Assembly (NCBI RefSeq): GCF_001735805.1
Contig: NZ_CP017248.1
Coordinates: 9,114,001 to 9,178,000, forward strand
Length of the DNA stretch: 64,000 bases
Direction: 5' to 3'
DNA from: Streptomyces fodineus
GTDB lineage: Bacteria > Actinomycetota > Actinomycetes > Streptomycetales > Streptomycetaceae
Both the position numbers and the translations under genes were made by a program. Shown here in pieces: positions 6,976-15,957 of this stretch; positions within the stretch are counted from its first letter, which is position 1, and each line of letters begins with the position of its first letter. A model generated the notes under the pieces. That model had not been told where the DNA came from, searched no databases, and saw only the letters and a program-made list of their open reading frames with translations.

Positions 6976-9315
6976 ATGAAGCATGGCGTCGCCGTGGCGG
7001 TCATCGACGCCCTGGGTACGGTGACCGCGTGGAGCGAGGGCGCGCGGCGGCTCACGGGCCGTCCGGCCACGGACGTCGTCGGCCGGCCCGCGGCCGAGCT
7101 GCTCGCCGAACGCATCCCGGACGGCACGCTCGCCGCGCGGTCCGGCACCGTCGCGCTGCGCCACCGCGACGGCCACGTGGTGCGGGTGGCCCTCACCGCG
7201 TGCCCGGTCCTCGGCCCGGACGGCCGGACCACGGGAACCGTCATCACCGCCGAACCGCCCGCCGACGCCGACACCGCCCTGGCCGCCCAGGCCTTCCAGC
7301 AGGCGTCCATGTCCATGTCGGTCTTCGACCTCCAGCAGCGCTACGTCCGGGTCAACGACGTCGCCGCCCAGGTCATGGGCGTACCCGAGGAGGCCCTGCT
7401 CGGCAGGCACTTCGCCGAGACCGTCGAGGACGAAGAGGCGCACTGCGGCTTCCTGGCCCATCTGCGCCAGGTCGCCGAGACGGGGCAGGCGGTCCGCTAC
7501 GAGAGCTTCACGGGTGCCCCCGGCCTGAGCCGGGCCTCGGCCTGGAGCATCGAGATGTGGCCGCTGCGCGACGGCGACGGCGAGCCGAACGGCGTGGCCC
7601 TCGCCGCCTTCGACAGCACCGAGCAGTACTGGGCCCGGCGCCGCCTCGCCCTGCTCAACGAGGCGACGACCGGCATCGGCACCACCCTGGACGTGGTGCG
7701 CACCGCCGAGGAACTGATCGACATCCTCGTCCCGCGGTATGCCGACTTCGCCAGCGTCGACCTGCTCGAGTGGGTGCTGGGCGAGGTCGAGCCGCCCATG
7801 CTCCCGCACGGCGGTACCGGCCTGCAGCGCATCGCCCATGGCTCGACCCGCGAGGGCAACCCCGGCGCGGCCGTCGGCGTCGGCGAGACCGACATCTATC
7901 TGCCGGGCTCACCGCCCGCCCGCGCCCTGCGCGAGGGCCGCGCGGTGCTCAGCCACGCCGGTCAGCCGGAGTTCGCCGAGTGGCTCGAGGAACGCAACGC
8001 GCGCTCGCCGGAAGGCCGCCCCTACCGGGAGGGCATCCACTCCCTCATCGCGGTGCCCCTCCGGGCCCGCGGCACCACCCTGGGCGTCGCGGTCTGCGCC
8101 CGCGAGGCCCACCCCGAGGCATACGTCCCCGACGACGCCGTCTTCGCCGAGGAACTCGGCAGCCGCGCCGCCGTCTGCATCGACAACGCCCGCCGTTTCG
8201 CCCGCGAACGCACCACCGCCCTCGCCCTCCAGCACAGCCTGCTGCCCAGCGGCTTGCCCGGACAGGCCGCGGTCGAGGTCGCCCACCGCTATCTGCCCTG
8301 CGGCTCCCTGGCCGGCATCGGCGGCGACTGGTTCGACGTCATCCCGCTCTCCGGCGGCCGGGTCGGACTGGTCGTGGGCGACGTGGTCGGCCACGGCATC
8401 CAGTCCTCGGCCACCATGGGCCGGCTGCGCACCGCCGTACGCACGCTCGCCGACGTCGACCTGCCGCCCGACGAACTCCTCACCCACCTGGACGACCTGG
8501 TCACCCTCCTCGCCGCCGAGGACAGCCGCGAGGAGATCGCCGAAGTCGGCGCCACCTGCCTGTACGCCGTCTACGACCCCGTCTCCCGGCGGCTCAGCAT
8601 GGCCGCCGCCGGCCACCCCGCCCCGGTCGTCGTCCTGCCGGGCGGCACCGCCGAGTCCGTCCCGATGAGCGCCGGACCACCCCTCGGCGTCGGCGGACTG
8701 CCGTTCGAGGCGACGGAGCTGCAACTGCCCGAGGGCTCCGTCGTCGCGCTCTACACCGACGGCCTGGTCGAGGACCGCGACCGGGACGTCGACGGCGCCA
8801 CCGAGGAGCTGGGCCGGGCCCTCAGCGTGCCGGCCGGCTCCCTGGAGACCCTGTGCGACGACGTCCTGAAGGCCCTCCTGCCCGACCATCCCGGCGACGA
8901 CGTCGCCCTGCTGCTCGCACGCACCCGCGCCCTCGGCGCCGACCGGGTCGCCACCTGGGACGTCCCGCCCGACCCCGCCGAGGTCGCCCACTTCCGGCAG
9001 GCGGTCGGCGAACGGCTGGCCGCCTGGGGCCTGGACGAGGCCACCTTCGTCACCGAACTCGTCGTCAGCGAACTCGTCACCAACGCCATCCGCTACGGCG
9101 AATCGCCCATCCAGCTCCGGCTGATCCGCGACCGCGCGCTCATCTGCGAGGTCTCCGACGCCAGTTCCACCTCACCGCACCTGCGCCGGGCCCACGCCTA
9201 CGACGAGGGCGGCCGCGGACTGCTGCTCGTCGCCCAGCTCACCCAGCGCTGGGGCAGCCGGCAGACGGGCCGGGGCAAGACGATCTGGGCCGAGCAGGCG
9301 CTGCCCGGCACCTGA
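6976..9315 (+). CDS. PAS-PAS-GAF-PP2C phosphatase with C-terminal HATPase domain
   Basis: About 779 residues. Two PAS domains (about 1-90 and 95-215) and a GAF domain (about 225-410) precede a SpoIIE/PP2C phosphatase domain that contains LQHSLLPSGLP, GIGGDWFDVIPL and VGDVVGHGIQSSATMGRLR. The last ~125 residues are an RsbW-like ATPase with the N-box ELVVSELVTNAIRYG and GGRGLLLVAQL. Such proteins both phosphorylate and dephosphorylate anti-anti-sigma factors in response to signals. Start 6976 gives the usual MKHGVAVAVIDALGTVTAW; an ATG at 6943 is an alternative, and neither has a strong ribosome site. Confidence 0.9.
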   Translation: MKHGVAVAVIDALGTVTAWSEGARRLTGRPATDVVGRPAAELLAERIPDGTLAARSGTVALRHRDGHVVRVALTACPVLGPDGRTTGTVITAEPPADADTALAAQAFQQASMSMSVFDLQQRYVRVNDVAAQVMGVPEEALLGRHFAETVEDEEAHCGFLAHLRQVAETGQAVRYESFTGAPGLSRASAWSIEMWPLRDGDGEPNGVALAAFDSTEQYWARRRLALLNEATTGIGTTLDVVRTAEELIDILVPRYADFASVDLLEWVLGEVEPPMLPHGGTGLQRIAHGSTREGNPGAAVGVGETDIYLPGSPPARALREGRAVLSHAGQPEFAEWLEERNARSPEGRPYREGIHSLIAVPLRARGTTLGVAVCAREAHPEAYVPDDAVFAEELGSRAAVCIDNARRFARERTTALALQHSLLPSGLPGQAAVEVAHRYLPCGSLAGIGGDWFDVIPLSGGRVGLVVGDVVGHGIQSSATMGRLRTAVRTLADVDLPPDELLTHLDDLVTLLAAEDSREEIAEVGATCLYAVYDPVSRRLSMAAAGHPAPVVVLPGGTAESVPMSAGPPLGVGGLPFEATELQLPEGSVVALYTDGLVEDRDRDVDGATEELGRALSVPAGSLETLCDDVLKALLPDHPGDDVALLLARTRALGADRVATWDVPPDPAEVAHFRQAVGERLAAWGLDEATFVTELVVSELVTNAIRYGESPIQLRLIRDRALICEVSDASSTSPHLRRAHAYDEGGRGLLLVAQLTQRWGSRQTGRGKTIWAEQALPGT

Positions 9316-9334
9316 TCGGCTCCCCGGTACCCGA

Positions 9335-9769
9335 TCACTGGAACGGGCAGCCCGGGTTCGGCGCGTCCTCCGAGAACGGGGCGCCGTGCGGCAGCACGTA
9401 CAGCACATCCAGGACGAGCGGGGTGTCGCCGAGGTTCCGCCCGATGTGCACATGGCCCGGACCGGCCGGCTCCTGGATCGTCGAGCCCGTCCGGTACACG
9501 CCGTCCGAGGCGCAGGTGGCGTCGAAGTGGCTGAGGGTGCCCTGCTTCACCACGCCGTACAGCGGGCCGTCGTGGTAGTGCCAGCCGGTGCTCTGGCCGG
9601 GCGGGACGGTGATCTCCCGCAGGGTGTAGTCGGTGCCGTCGATGGTGGTCTGGCTGATGATCCGGGCCGTCACCCCCGGGCCGGCCGGGGTCGCCTGCGC
9701 GGTGCCGCAGGTCAGAACGGTGGCGGCGGTCAGCGCGCCGGTGACGCCGGCACGGAGAGCGGTGCGCAT
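9335..9769 (-). CDS. Secreted cupin-domain protein
   Basis: 144 residues with a Sec signal peptide (MRTALRAGVTGALTAATVL, cleavage near AQA). A single cupin barrel contains PPGQSTGWHYHDGPLYGVVK and later GHVHIGRNLGDTPLV. The WHYHDGP and GHVHIG histidines are the likely metal ligands. The catalytic role, if any, is unknown. It converges with the sensor phosphatase, 19 bp apart. The ATG at 9769 was chosen over the upstream frame because it begins the signal peptide. Confidence 0.82.
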   Translation of the reverse strand: MRTALRAGVTGALTAATVLTCGTAQATPAGPGVTARIISQTTIDGTDYTLREITVPPGQSTGWHYHDGPLYGVVKQGTLSHFDATCASDGVYRTGSTIQEPAGPGHVHIGRNLGDTPLVLDVLYVLPHGAPFSEDAPNPGCPFQ

Positions 9770-9875
9770 GCGGGGCCTTTCGGGAGGCGAGCGGGGTGTC
9801 GCCGTGAACATAAAGGCACCGCACGGGAGTTGGGGGCGAAACCCGAAGATCCGTATGCGTTCGTGATCGCGGGTG

Positions 9876-10886
9876 TCAGGCCGCCGTGCGCTCCCGCACC
9901 ACGTCCCGTGGCCGTTTGTCCTCGCGCAGCCCCAGGTAGCGGGGGTGCCGCAGCATCCCGTCCCGGGTCCACTCGGTGAAGGCGATCTGCGCGACCAGCT
10001 CCGGCTTCACCCAGCGGGCCCTGGCCTCGCGCACGGCGCCGGTGAAGGGCGAGGAGTCCCGGCGCAGCCCGTCCAGCCGCTCGCGCAGCCCCAGCAACGC
10101 CCGCCGGTCGAAGCCGGTGCCGACCTTCCCGGCGTAGCACAGCCGGTCACCGTCGTAATGGCCGAGCAGCAGGGCCCCCAACCCGACACGGCTGCCCGCC
10201 GGTTCCGTGAAGCCCCCGATCACGAACTCCTGCCCCCGCGCGCACTTGAGCTTCAGCCAGTCCGTGGACCGGCGCGTCCGGTACGGCCCGTCGGCCCGCT
10301 TGGCGATCAGCCCCTCCCAGCCCCGCGCGCAGGCCTCGGCCAGCAACTCGGCGCCGCCCGCGTTGCGATGCGGGGTCAGCCGCAGCGGGGCACGGAAGGT
10401 GAGCGCCCGGCGCAGCAGCGACTTGCGGACGCGCAACGGGAGTCGACGGGTGTCCGCGCCCTCCAGCCGCAGCAGGTCGAAGAGGTAGTACGTCACCGCG
10501 ACCCCGGACGCCTCGATGTCCCGGCGCCGGGTCAGCCCGATCCGCCGTTGCAGCCGGGCGAAGTCGGTACGCCCGCCGGAGAACGCCACGACCTCGCCGT
10601 CCACCGTGAAATCGGCGCGCTTCTGTGCCGCGAGCGCCTCGACGATCTCCGGGTAGGTGTCGTTCAGCCGCTGCCCCGTGCGCGACAGCAGCCGTACGTC
10701 GCCGCCCTCGCGCACCGCCAGGAGCCGGACGCCGTCCAGCTTCCGCTCGAACAGCCAGTCCGCGCCGAACTCCCGCCGGTCGCTGAGCGTGGCCAGCATC
10801 GGGGACGCGGCGAGTTCCGGACCCGGCCGGGCCGGGCGCAGCGCCTCCCGCAGCTCGGCCGGCAGCGCCCGCAGCAGCTCCGGCAC
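9876..10886 (-). CDS. ATP-dependent DNA ligase, LigD ligase-domain protein
   Basis: 336 residues: the nucleotidyltransferase domain with the adenylation motif FERKLDGVRLL (Lys), downstream DGEVV, EGLIAKR and DWLKLKC motifs, and a C-terminal OB-fold ending ARWVKPELVAQIAFTEWT. This is the ligase part of bacterial LigD, which seals breaks in non-homologous end joining with Ku. The GTG start at 10886 lies 6 bp after the phosphoesterase stop, so both are one operon. No polymerase domain or Ku gene is in the window. Confidence 0.92.
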   Translation of the reverse strand: MPELLRALPAELREALRPARPGPELAASPMLATLSDRREFGADWLFERKLDGVRLLAVREGGDVRLLSRTGQRLNDTYPEIVEALAAQKRADFTVDGEVVAFSGGRTDFARLQRRIGLTRRRDIEASGVAVTYYLFDLLRLEGADTRRLPLRVRKSLLRRALTFRAPLRLTPHRNAGGAELLAEACARGWEGLIAKRADGPYRTRRSTDWLKLKCARGQEFVIGGFTEPAGSRVGLGALLLGHYDGDRLCYAGKVGTGFDRRALLGLRERLDGLRRDSSPFTGAVREARARWVKPELVAQIAFTEWTRDGMLRHPRYLGLREDKRPRDVVRERTAA

Positions 10887-10892
10887 CGCCGC

Positions 10893-11501
10893 TCACTCCT
10901 CGCCGTCGGCCGCGACCTGTGCGAGGGTGCGACCGGTGCGCACCGAGCGGGCCCGCCGGGGATCCGGCGTACCGTGCCCGTCCGACCGGGCCGGTCCCTT
11001 GCGCACCAGCAGCCAGGCCTCCTGTTCGTCCTCGCCGCCGCGGAAGCGGGTCAGGGCGTACTCGCCGTGCAGTTTGCTGCCGTGCAGCCGGAACGTGGCG
11101 TGCCCGCGCTCCAGCGACTCCGCGAAGTCCACCGGGTGCCCCTTGCGGTCATGGCTGAGCGGCTCGTACGTGCCGTTGTCCCAGACGATCACCGTGCCGC
11201 CGCCGTACTCGCCCTTCGGGATCACGCCCTCGAAGTCCTCGTACTCCAGCGGATGGTCCTCGGTGGGCACGGCCATCCGCTTGTCCCCGGGATCCGTGGA
11301 CGGGCCCTTCGGGATCGACCAGGACTTCAGGACGTCGTCGACCTGGAGCCGGAAGTCGAAGTGCATCCGGCTCGCGTCATGGATCTGCACCACGAACCGC
11401 GGCCCGTCGCCCGCGTCCTGGGGCGCCCGGCCCGACGGTTCCCGGGTCCGCTCGAAGTCACGCCTGCCGCGGTACGTCCGCAGCCGGTCCTCCGCTGCCA
11501 C
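10893..11501 (-). CDS. LigD-type 3'-phosphoesterase domain protein
   Basis: About 202 residues with the family blocks FVVQIHDASRMHFDFRLQ, then SWSIPKGPS and YEDFEGVIPKGEYGGGTV. The His/Asp residues in the first block and His in the second match the metal site of LigD phosphoesterase domains, which trim 3' ends before ligation. GTG at 11501 has AAGGAG upstream; a GTG at 11552 would add 17 unconserved residues. It is co-transcribed with the ligase gene, forming a LigD split in two. Confidence 0.88.
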   Translation of the reverse strand: MAAEDRLRTYRGRRDFERTREPSGRAPQDAGDGPRFVVQIHDASRMHFDFRLQVDDVLKSWSIPKGPSTDPGDKRMAVPTEDHPLEYEDFEGVIPKGEYGGGTVIVWDNGTYEPLSHDRKGHPVDFAESLERGHATFRLHGSKLHGEYALTRFRGGEDEQEAWLLVRKGPARSDGHGTPDPRRARSVRTGRTLAQVAADGEE

Positions 11502-11560
11502 CTCTGCGGCTCCTTCCGTGTGTCCGCCTCTCGGGCGCCGGGTACCCGCCACCGGGCCGT

Positions 11561-12424
11561 TCAGCCCGCGATGCCGTCCAGCTCGGCGACCGCGTCGTCC
11601 GGCAGCACCAGGGACGCGGCGGCGATGTTCTCCCGCAGGTGCTCCGGGGAGGAGGTGCCAGGGATGAGCCCGATGTTCGGCGAACGCCGCAGCAGCCAGG
11701 CCAGCGCCACCTGCTGCGGCGAGGCCTCCAGCCGGGTGGCGACCTTCGCCAGCGTCTCGGACTGCAACGGGGAGAAACCGCCGAGCGGGAAGTACGGCAC
11801 GAAGGCGATGTTCTCGGCCGCCGTGCGCTCCACCAGGGCGTCGTCCTGCCGGTTGGCCAGGTTGTACAGGTTCTGCACGGTCACCACGGGCGCGATCGCG
11901 AGAGCCTCGTCCAGCTGCGCGGCGGTCACCGTGCTCAGCCCCAGGTGCCGGATCAGCCCCCGCTCCCGCAGCTCGGCCAGCGCGCCGAACTGCTCGGCGA
12001 GGGAGTCGTCGTTCGGGGCTTCGACGTCCCCCAGCCGCAGGTTCACGACGTCCAGCGACTCCACGCCGAGGTTCCGCAGGTTGTCGTACACCTGCGCCTT
12101 CAGGTCCTCCGGGTGCCGTGACAGGATCCAGCCGCCGTCGGCTCCCCGGCGGGCGCCGACCTTGGTGACGATGTGCAGGTCCTCGGGGTAGGGGTGCAGG
12201 GCCTGCCTGATGAGTTCGTTGACGACCACGGGGCCGTAGAAGTCGGCGGTGTCGATGTGCGTGATGCCCGCCTCCACCACCGCGCGCAGCACCGCCACGG
12301 CCCGGTCGCGGTCCTTCGGCGGGCCGAAGACGCCCGGCCCGGCCAGTTGCATGGCCCCGTACCCGACGCGGGTCAGGGTCAGGCCGTCGGCCGGGGCGAT
12401 GGTGCCGCCGAGCTGTGCAGTCAT
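11561..12424 (-). CDS. Aldo/keto reductase (YdbC/PdxI-like)
   Basis: 287 residues, TIM barrel. Catalytic Asp58 and Tyr63 lie in HIDTADFYGP, and the Lys in HIVTKVGARR. The usual catalytic His is replaced in VVNLRLGD, as in the pyridoxal-reductase-like YdbC subgroup. The C-terminal IGLIPGTSSPEHLRENIAAA is the NADP(H) phosphate-binding region. It is likely a cytosolic NADPH-dependent aldehyde reductase; the substrate is unknown. ATG 12424 has GAGAGG upstream. Confidence 0.9.
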   Translation of the reverse strand: MTAQLGGTIAPADGLTLTRVGYGAMQLAGPGVFGPPKDRDRAVAVLRAVVEAGITHIDTADFYGPVVVNELIRQALHPYPEDLHIVTKVGARRGADGGWILSRHPEDLKAQVYDNLRNLGVESLDVVNLRLGDVEAPNDDSLAEQFGALAELRERGLIRHLGLSTVTAAQLDEALAIAPVVTVQNLYNLANRQDDALVERTAAENIAFVPYFPLGGFSPLQSETLAKVATRLEASPQQVALAWLLRRSPNIGLIPGTSSPEHLRENIAAASLVLPDDAVAELDGIAG

Positions 12425-12569
12425 GTCTGTCGTACCTCTCACGATGATGCTCGGGATGTCCGGGCCACCGGTCCTCCCGGCGGCCCGCTCTCCACCCTGC
12501 GCCCGCCGCGCCCGCCGTTGCAGTGCCCCATCGATCCTGGGAGTGACAGGACCAGCCACCACGGGCCGC

Positions 12570-13400
12570 TCAGAACTCCTCGTGCCGCTCCGGGTCCCCG
12601 CCCAACCGGTGCGGGGCGTGGCGGGTGAGGGCCGCCAGCTGGCCGGAGTCCAGTTCGAAGCCGAAGACGTCCAGGTTGGCGCGCTGCCGGCCGGGATCGG
12701 CCGACTTGGGGATGGGCAGCGCGCCGATCTGGAGGTGCCAGCGCAGCAGTACCTGCGCCGGAGTCACCCCGTGCGTCGCGGCGACCTCCGTGACCGCGCG
12801 GTCGTGCAGCAGATCGCTGCCCCGGCCCAGCGGGCTCCAGCTCTCGGTGACGATGCCCAGGTCCGCGTGGAAGGCACGCAGCTCCTCCTGCGGGAACAGC
12901 GGATGCAGCTCGATCTGGTTCACCGACGGCAGTACGCCGGTCTCCTTCTCCAGCCGCGTGACGTGCTCCGGGGTGAAGTTCGAGACACCGATGGAGCGGA
13001 CCAGCCCGTCCTCACGCAGCTTGATCATCGCCTTCCAGGAGGCGGCGTACTTGCCGACCCGGGGATTGGGCCAGTGGATCAGATACAGGTCCACGTACTC
13101 CAGGCCCAGCCGCCGCCGCGACTCCTCGAAGGAGGCGAGGGTCTCCTCGTATCCGTGGTGCCGGCCGGGCAGCTTGGTGGTCACCACCACCTCCTCGCGG
13201 GGCACGCCGCTGCCCGCTATGCCCCGCCCGACACCGGTCTCGTTGTGGTAGTTCGCCGCGGTGTCCACCAGCCGGTAGCCCAGGCCGAGCGCGGAGCGTA
13301 CGGCCTGCTCGGCGGCCCTGTCGTCCAGCGGCCAGGTGCCGAGGCCGATGGCGGGGATCGTCGTACCGTCGTTGAGCGTGTGCGCCGGAATGCCGTTCAC
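12570..13400 (-). CDS. Aldo/keto reductase (2,5-diketogluconate-reductase-like)
   Basis: 276 residues. The catalytic tetrad is complete: Asp46 and Tyr51 (LVDTAANYHNE), Lys76 (VVTTKL), His109 (YLIHWPNP). The strand GVSNFTPEHV and the C-terminal PIPKSADPGRQRANLDVFGF are the cofactor-binding parts of the AKR5/2,5-DKG reductase group. The GTG at 13400 has AAGG eight bases upstream. It lies in the same direction as the other reductase but 145 bp upstream, so a separate promoter is possible. Confidence 0.9.
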   Translation of the reverse strand: MNGIPAHTLNDGTTIPAIGLGTWPLDDRAAEQAVRSALGLGYRLVDTAANYHNETGVGRGIAGSGVPREEVVVTTKLPGRHHGYEETLASFEESRRRLGLEYVDLYLIHWPNPRVGKYAASWKAMIKLREDGLVRSIGVSNFTPEHVTRLEKETGVLPSVNQIELHPLFPQEELRAFHADLGIVTESWSPLGRGSDLLHDRAVTEVAATHGVTPAQVLLRWHLQIGALPIPKSADPGRQRANLDVFGFELDSGQLAALTRHAPHRLGGDPERHEEF

Positions 13401-13506
13401 GATGGGACCTTCCCTCCACTGTGTCGTCCCTCCAGCCTCACGGACAGGGCGAAGGGTGATCAACCGGACGGGCCGGTCACCGACGAGATCGCCTCCTCCC
13501 CTTCGC

Positions 13507-13690
13507 CGGGTCGGCGGGCGTGGGGCGGCGCGGCTGCTGCCGGAGACCCGGCACCGCCGGATCGCCCTGGTCGGCGGACAGGACGGCATCGCCTCGGTGG
13601 AGCGGCTGCGCGGCTTCCGGGACGCGCCGCACGCCGAGGGCGTCGCCGTGCCCGGGGAGTCGGTCGTGTGCACCGGGGGCGAGACGATGG
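13507..13690 (+). pseudogene. LacI-family regulator fragment
   Basis: Within a 448-bp gap, one frame reads AARLLPETRHRRIALVGG, then QDGIASVERLRGFRDAPHAE and GVAVPGESVV. This is the typical effector-domain core of a LacI-family repressor. There is no DNA-binding domain, no start, and the similarity fades after about 13690. The rest of 13401-13848 holds nothing else I can support. This is probably the remnant of a sugar-responsive repressor. Confidence 0.6.
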
Positions 13691-13848
13691 CCGATACGCG
13701 CACTCCAGCGAGGTGTTCCCGTACCCGGTGGACGACCGGCCGGTGGCACCGAGGGGTTCCGGAACACGGTCGTCCGGGAGTTCGCCGTGTCAGGCCGGGG
13801 GTGCCACGATCTTCGGTGGAGCCGGTACGGACGAGCACGGGAGCGCGT

Positions 13849-14823
13849 ATGACGACGCACAGGGCCACGGCGGATCAGACGGGGCCGGTCGAGGGCGTGG
13901 AGGTGAGGCCGGTCGCCGGGTACATCGGAGCCGAGATCACCGGCGTCGATCTGGCCGAGCCGCTGCACGACGCCGTAGTGGCCCTGATCCGGCAGGCCGT
14001 GCTGCGCTGGAAGGTGGTGTTCTTCCGCGGGCAGGAACTCGACCACGCCGGTCAGGTCGCCTTCGCCCGCCGCTTCGGCGAGCCGGTCGTGCTGCCGCGC
14101 CGCGGTCCGCACTCGCCGCCGGACTTGCCGGAGGTCGAGACGACGGCCGACCGGCTGGAACTGGCCGGACGCTACGGCATGGAGCACGACGAGTGGCTGC
14201 ACCGCCGCCGGCACACCCTGCTGCGCGGCTGGCACTGCGACTACGGGACGCGTATCGACCCGCCGGCCGCGACCATCCTGCGCGCCGAGACCGTACCGCC
14301 CTACGGCGGCGACACCACCTGGGCCAATCTGGCCGCCGCCTACGCCGGTCTCTCTGCGCCGGTCCGTGCCTTCGTGGACGGGCTGCGCGCCGAGCACCGG
14401 CTCGGCGTGGGCTATCAGCCCCGGCCCGGGGACGACGCCTACGCCCGCCATCTCCTGGACCACCAGGTCGTCTCCGTGCACCCGCTGGTGCGGGTGCACC
14501 CGGAGACGGGGGAGCGGGTGCTGTTCGTCAACGGCTACTACGTGGAGGAGATCGTCGGCCTCTCCCGCCCGGAGAGCGCGGCGATCCTGCGGATGCTGGT
14601 GGAGCAGGCGGTCCGCCCCGAGTACACGGTCCGCTTCCGCTGGGAGCCGGGCAGCGTCGCCTTCTGGGACAACCGGGCCACCATCCACCTCGCCCCGAGC
14701 GACCACGCCCAGGTCGGCTCTCCCCGGATCATGCACCGGGTGATGCTCCAGGGGGATGTGCCGGTGGGGGTGGACGGCCGGCGATCGGAGGCGGTGGTGG
14801 GCACGGAACCGGGCCGCTGGTGA
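13849..14823 (+). CDS. TauD/TfdA-family Fe(II)/2-oxoglutarate dioxygenase
   Basis: 324 residues. The iron-binding facial triad is visible as His129 and Asp131 in GWHCDYGT and the distal His296 in RIMHRVML, whose neighbouring Arg297 could bind 2-oxoglutarate. The N-terminal YIGAEITGVDLAEPL and the SVAFWDNRATIH block are standard TauD features. It would hydroxylate or cleave a small substrate; a taurine role is not assured because many Streptomyces paralogues differ. The ATG at 13849 has GGGAG upstream. It converges with the luciferase-like gene. Confidence 0.9.
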   Translation: MTTHRATADQTGPVEGVEVRPVAGYIGAEITGVDLAEPLHDAVVALIRQAVLRWKVVFFRGQELDHAGQVAFARRFGEPVVLPRRGPHSPPDLPEVETTADRLELAGRYGMEHDEWLHRRRHTLLRGWHCDYGTRIDPPAATILRAETVPPYGGDTTWANLAAAYAGLSAPVRAFVDGLRAEHRLGVGYQPRPGDDAYARHLLDHQVVSVHPLVRVHPETGERVLFVNGYYVEEIVGLSRPESAAILRMLVEQAVRPEYTVRFRWEPGSVAFWDNRATIHLAPSDHAQVGSPRIMHRVMLQGDVPVGVDGRRSEAVVGTEPGRW

Positions 14824-14859
14824 CCTTGTCCGGATGGTGCCCCCGCCGATGGCCGGCGC

Positions 14860-15888
14860 TCAGTTCGCCGGCCGCCATCCCAGCGCCGGGCCCAGCCTTG
14901 TCGCCATGTCCGTCAGGATCTGGACGTAGTCCTCGGGCTCGAAGGTGAACGGCAGCGCGAACGCCACCTCGTCCACCTCCCGGAACGCGGCGTGCGCGCG
15001 GAGCCGTTCGGCTATCTCCGCCGAGGTGCCGACCAGGTCCGGGGCGAACAGCAGCCGGGCCGGTCCCTGCGGGGAGGCCGTGCGGGACAGCCGCTTCGCC
15101 GCGTACGCCTCGTACTTCGCGCGCTGCTGCGGGCTCGCGGAGTCGGTGGGGATCACGACCAGCCCCTGCGAGACGCGGGCCGCCTCGCCGTCGGGGTGGC
15201 GGTCGCGGAACTCCCTGATGAGGGAAAGCTGGATCTCGGCGAAGTCCCATGGCCCGTCCGGCTGTTCCGCCTTGACCACGCTGCTGGTCAGGAAGTTCAT
15301 GCCCTGCTCGCCCGCCCAGCGCGCCGAGCCGAGGCTGCCGCCGCCGTACCACATCCGCCGTGCCAGCCCTGGGGAGTGCGGCTGGACCACATCCGAGAAC
15401 ACCTCGAACCCCTCGACCCCGCTGAAGTCGCTGGCGGGCTTGCCGCGCACCAGGTCCAGCAGCCGCCGCACCCGTTCGTACCCGAAGTCCTCGGTGTCGG
15501 CCGTGTCCGGGTACAGGGCCTCCTTGACCTGCTCGAAGTGCATCGGCGGGCCCACGCTGACGCCCGGGTTGAGCCGGCCACCGGACAGGACGTCGACCGT
15601 CGCCAGGTCCTCGGCGAGGCGCAGCGGGTTCTCCCAGCCGAGCGGGGTCACCGCGGTGCCCAGCTCGATGCGGCGGGTGCGCTGTGAGGCGGCGGCGAGG
15701 ACGGCGACCGGGGAGGAGATGCCGTGCTGGAGATGCCGGTGGCGCAGCCAGGCGCTGTCGAAACCGAGCCGCTCGCCCAGCTCGATGATCTCCAGCGTGG
15801 ACTCGTGGCCCCGGGCCGGCTGAGCCGGGTCGAACAGGCCGATGGTGAGGAAGCCCAGCTTGCGCAGCGGACGGGCGGTGGGCGGCAC
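14860..15888 (-). CDS. Luciferase-like monooxygenase (LLM class)
   Basis: 342 residues. The flavin-dependent TIM barrel is recognised by RLGFDSAWLRHRHLQ, then TRRIELGTAVTPLGWENPLR and LAEDLATVDVLSGGRLNPGV, and a late MWYGGGSLGSARWAG. It probably uses FMNH2 and O2 on an unknown substrate. The GTG start has GGAGGA six bases upstream. It is a singleton; the convergent dioxygenase neighbour ends 36 bp away. Confidence 0.88.
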   Translation of the reverse strand: MPPTARPLRKLGFLTIGLFDPAQPARGHESTLEIIELGERLGFDSAWLRHRHLQHGISSPVAVLAAASQRTRRIELGTAVTPLGWENPLRLAEDLATVDVLSGGRLNPGVSVGPPMHFEQVKEALYPDTADTEDFGYERVRRLLDLVRGKPASDFSGVEGFEVFSDVVQPHSPGLARRMWYGGGSLGSARWAGEQGMNFLTSSVVKAEQPDGPWDFAEIQLSLIREFRDRHPDGEAARVSQGLVVIPTDSASPQQRAKYEAYAAKRLSRTASPQGPARLLFAPDLVGTSAEIAERLRAHAAFREVDEVAFALPFTFEPEDYVQILTDMATRLGPALGWRPAN

Positions 15889-15957
15889 GGGCTCCTCCAG
15901 CGGTCGTACGTCGGTTCCGTCTGCCGATTCTGGCAGGCGGGTGTGACAACCGTGTGT

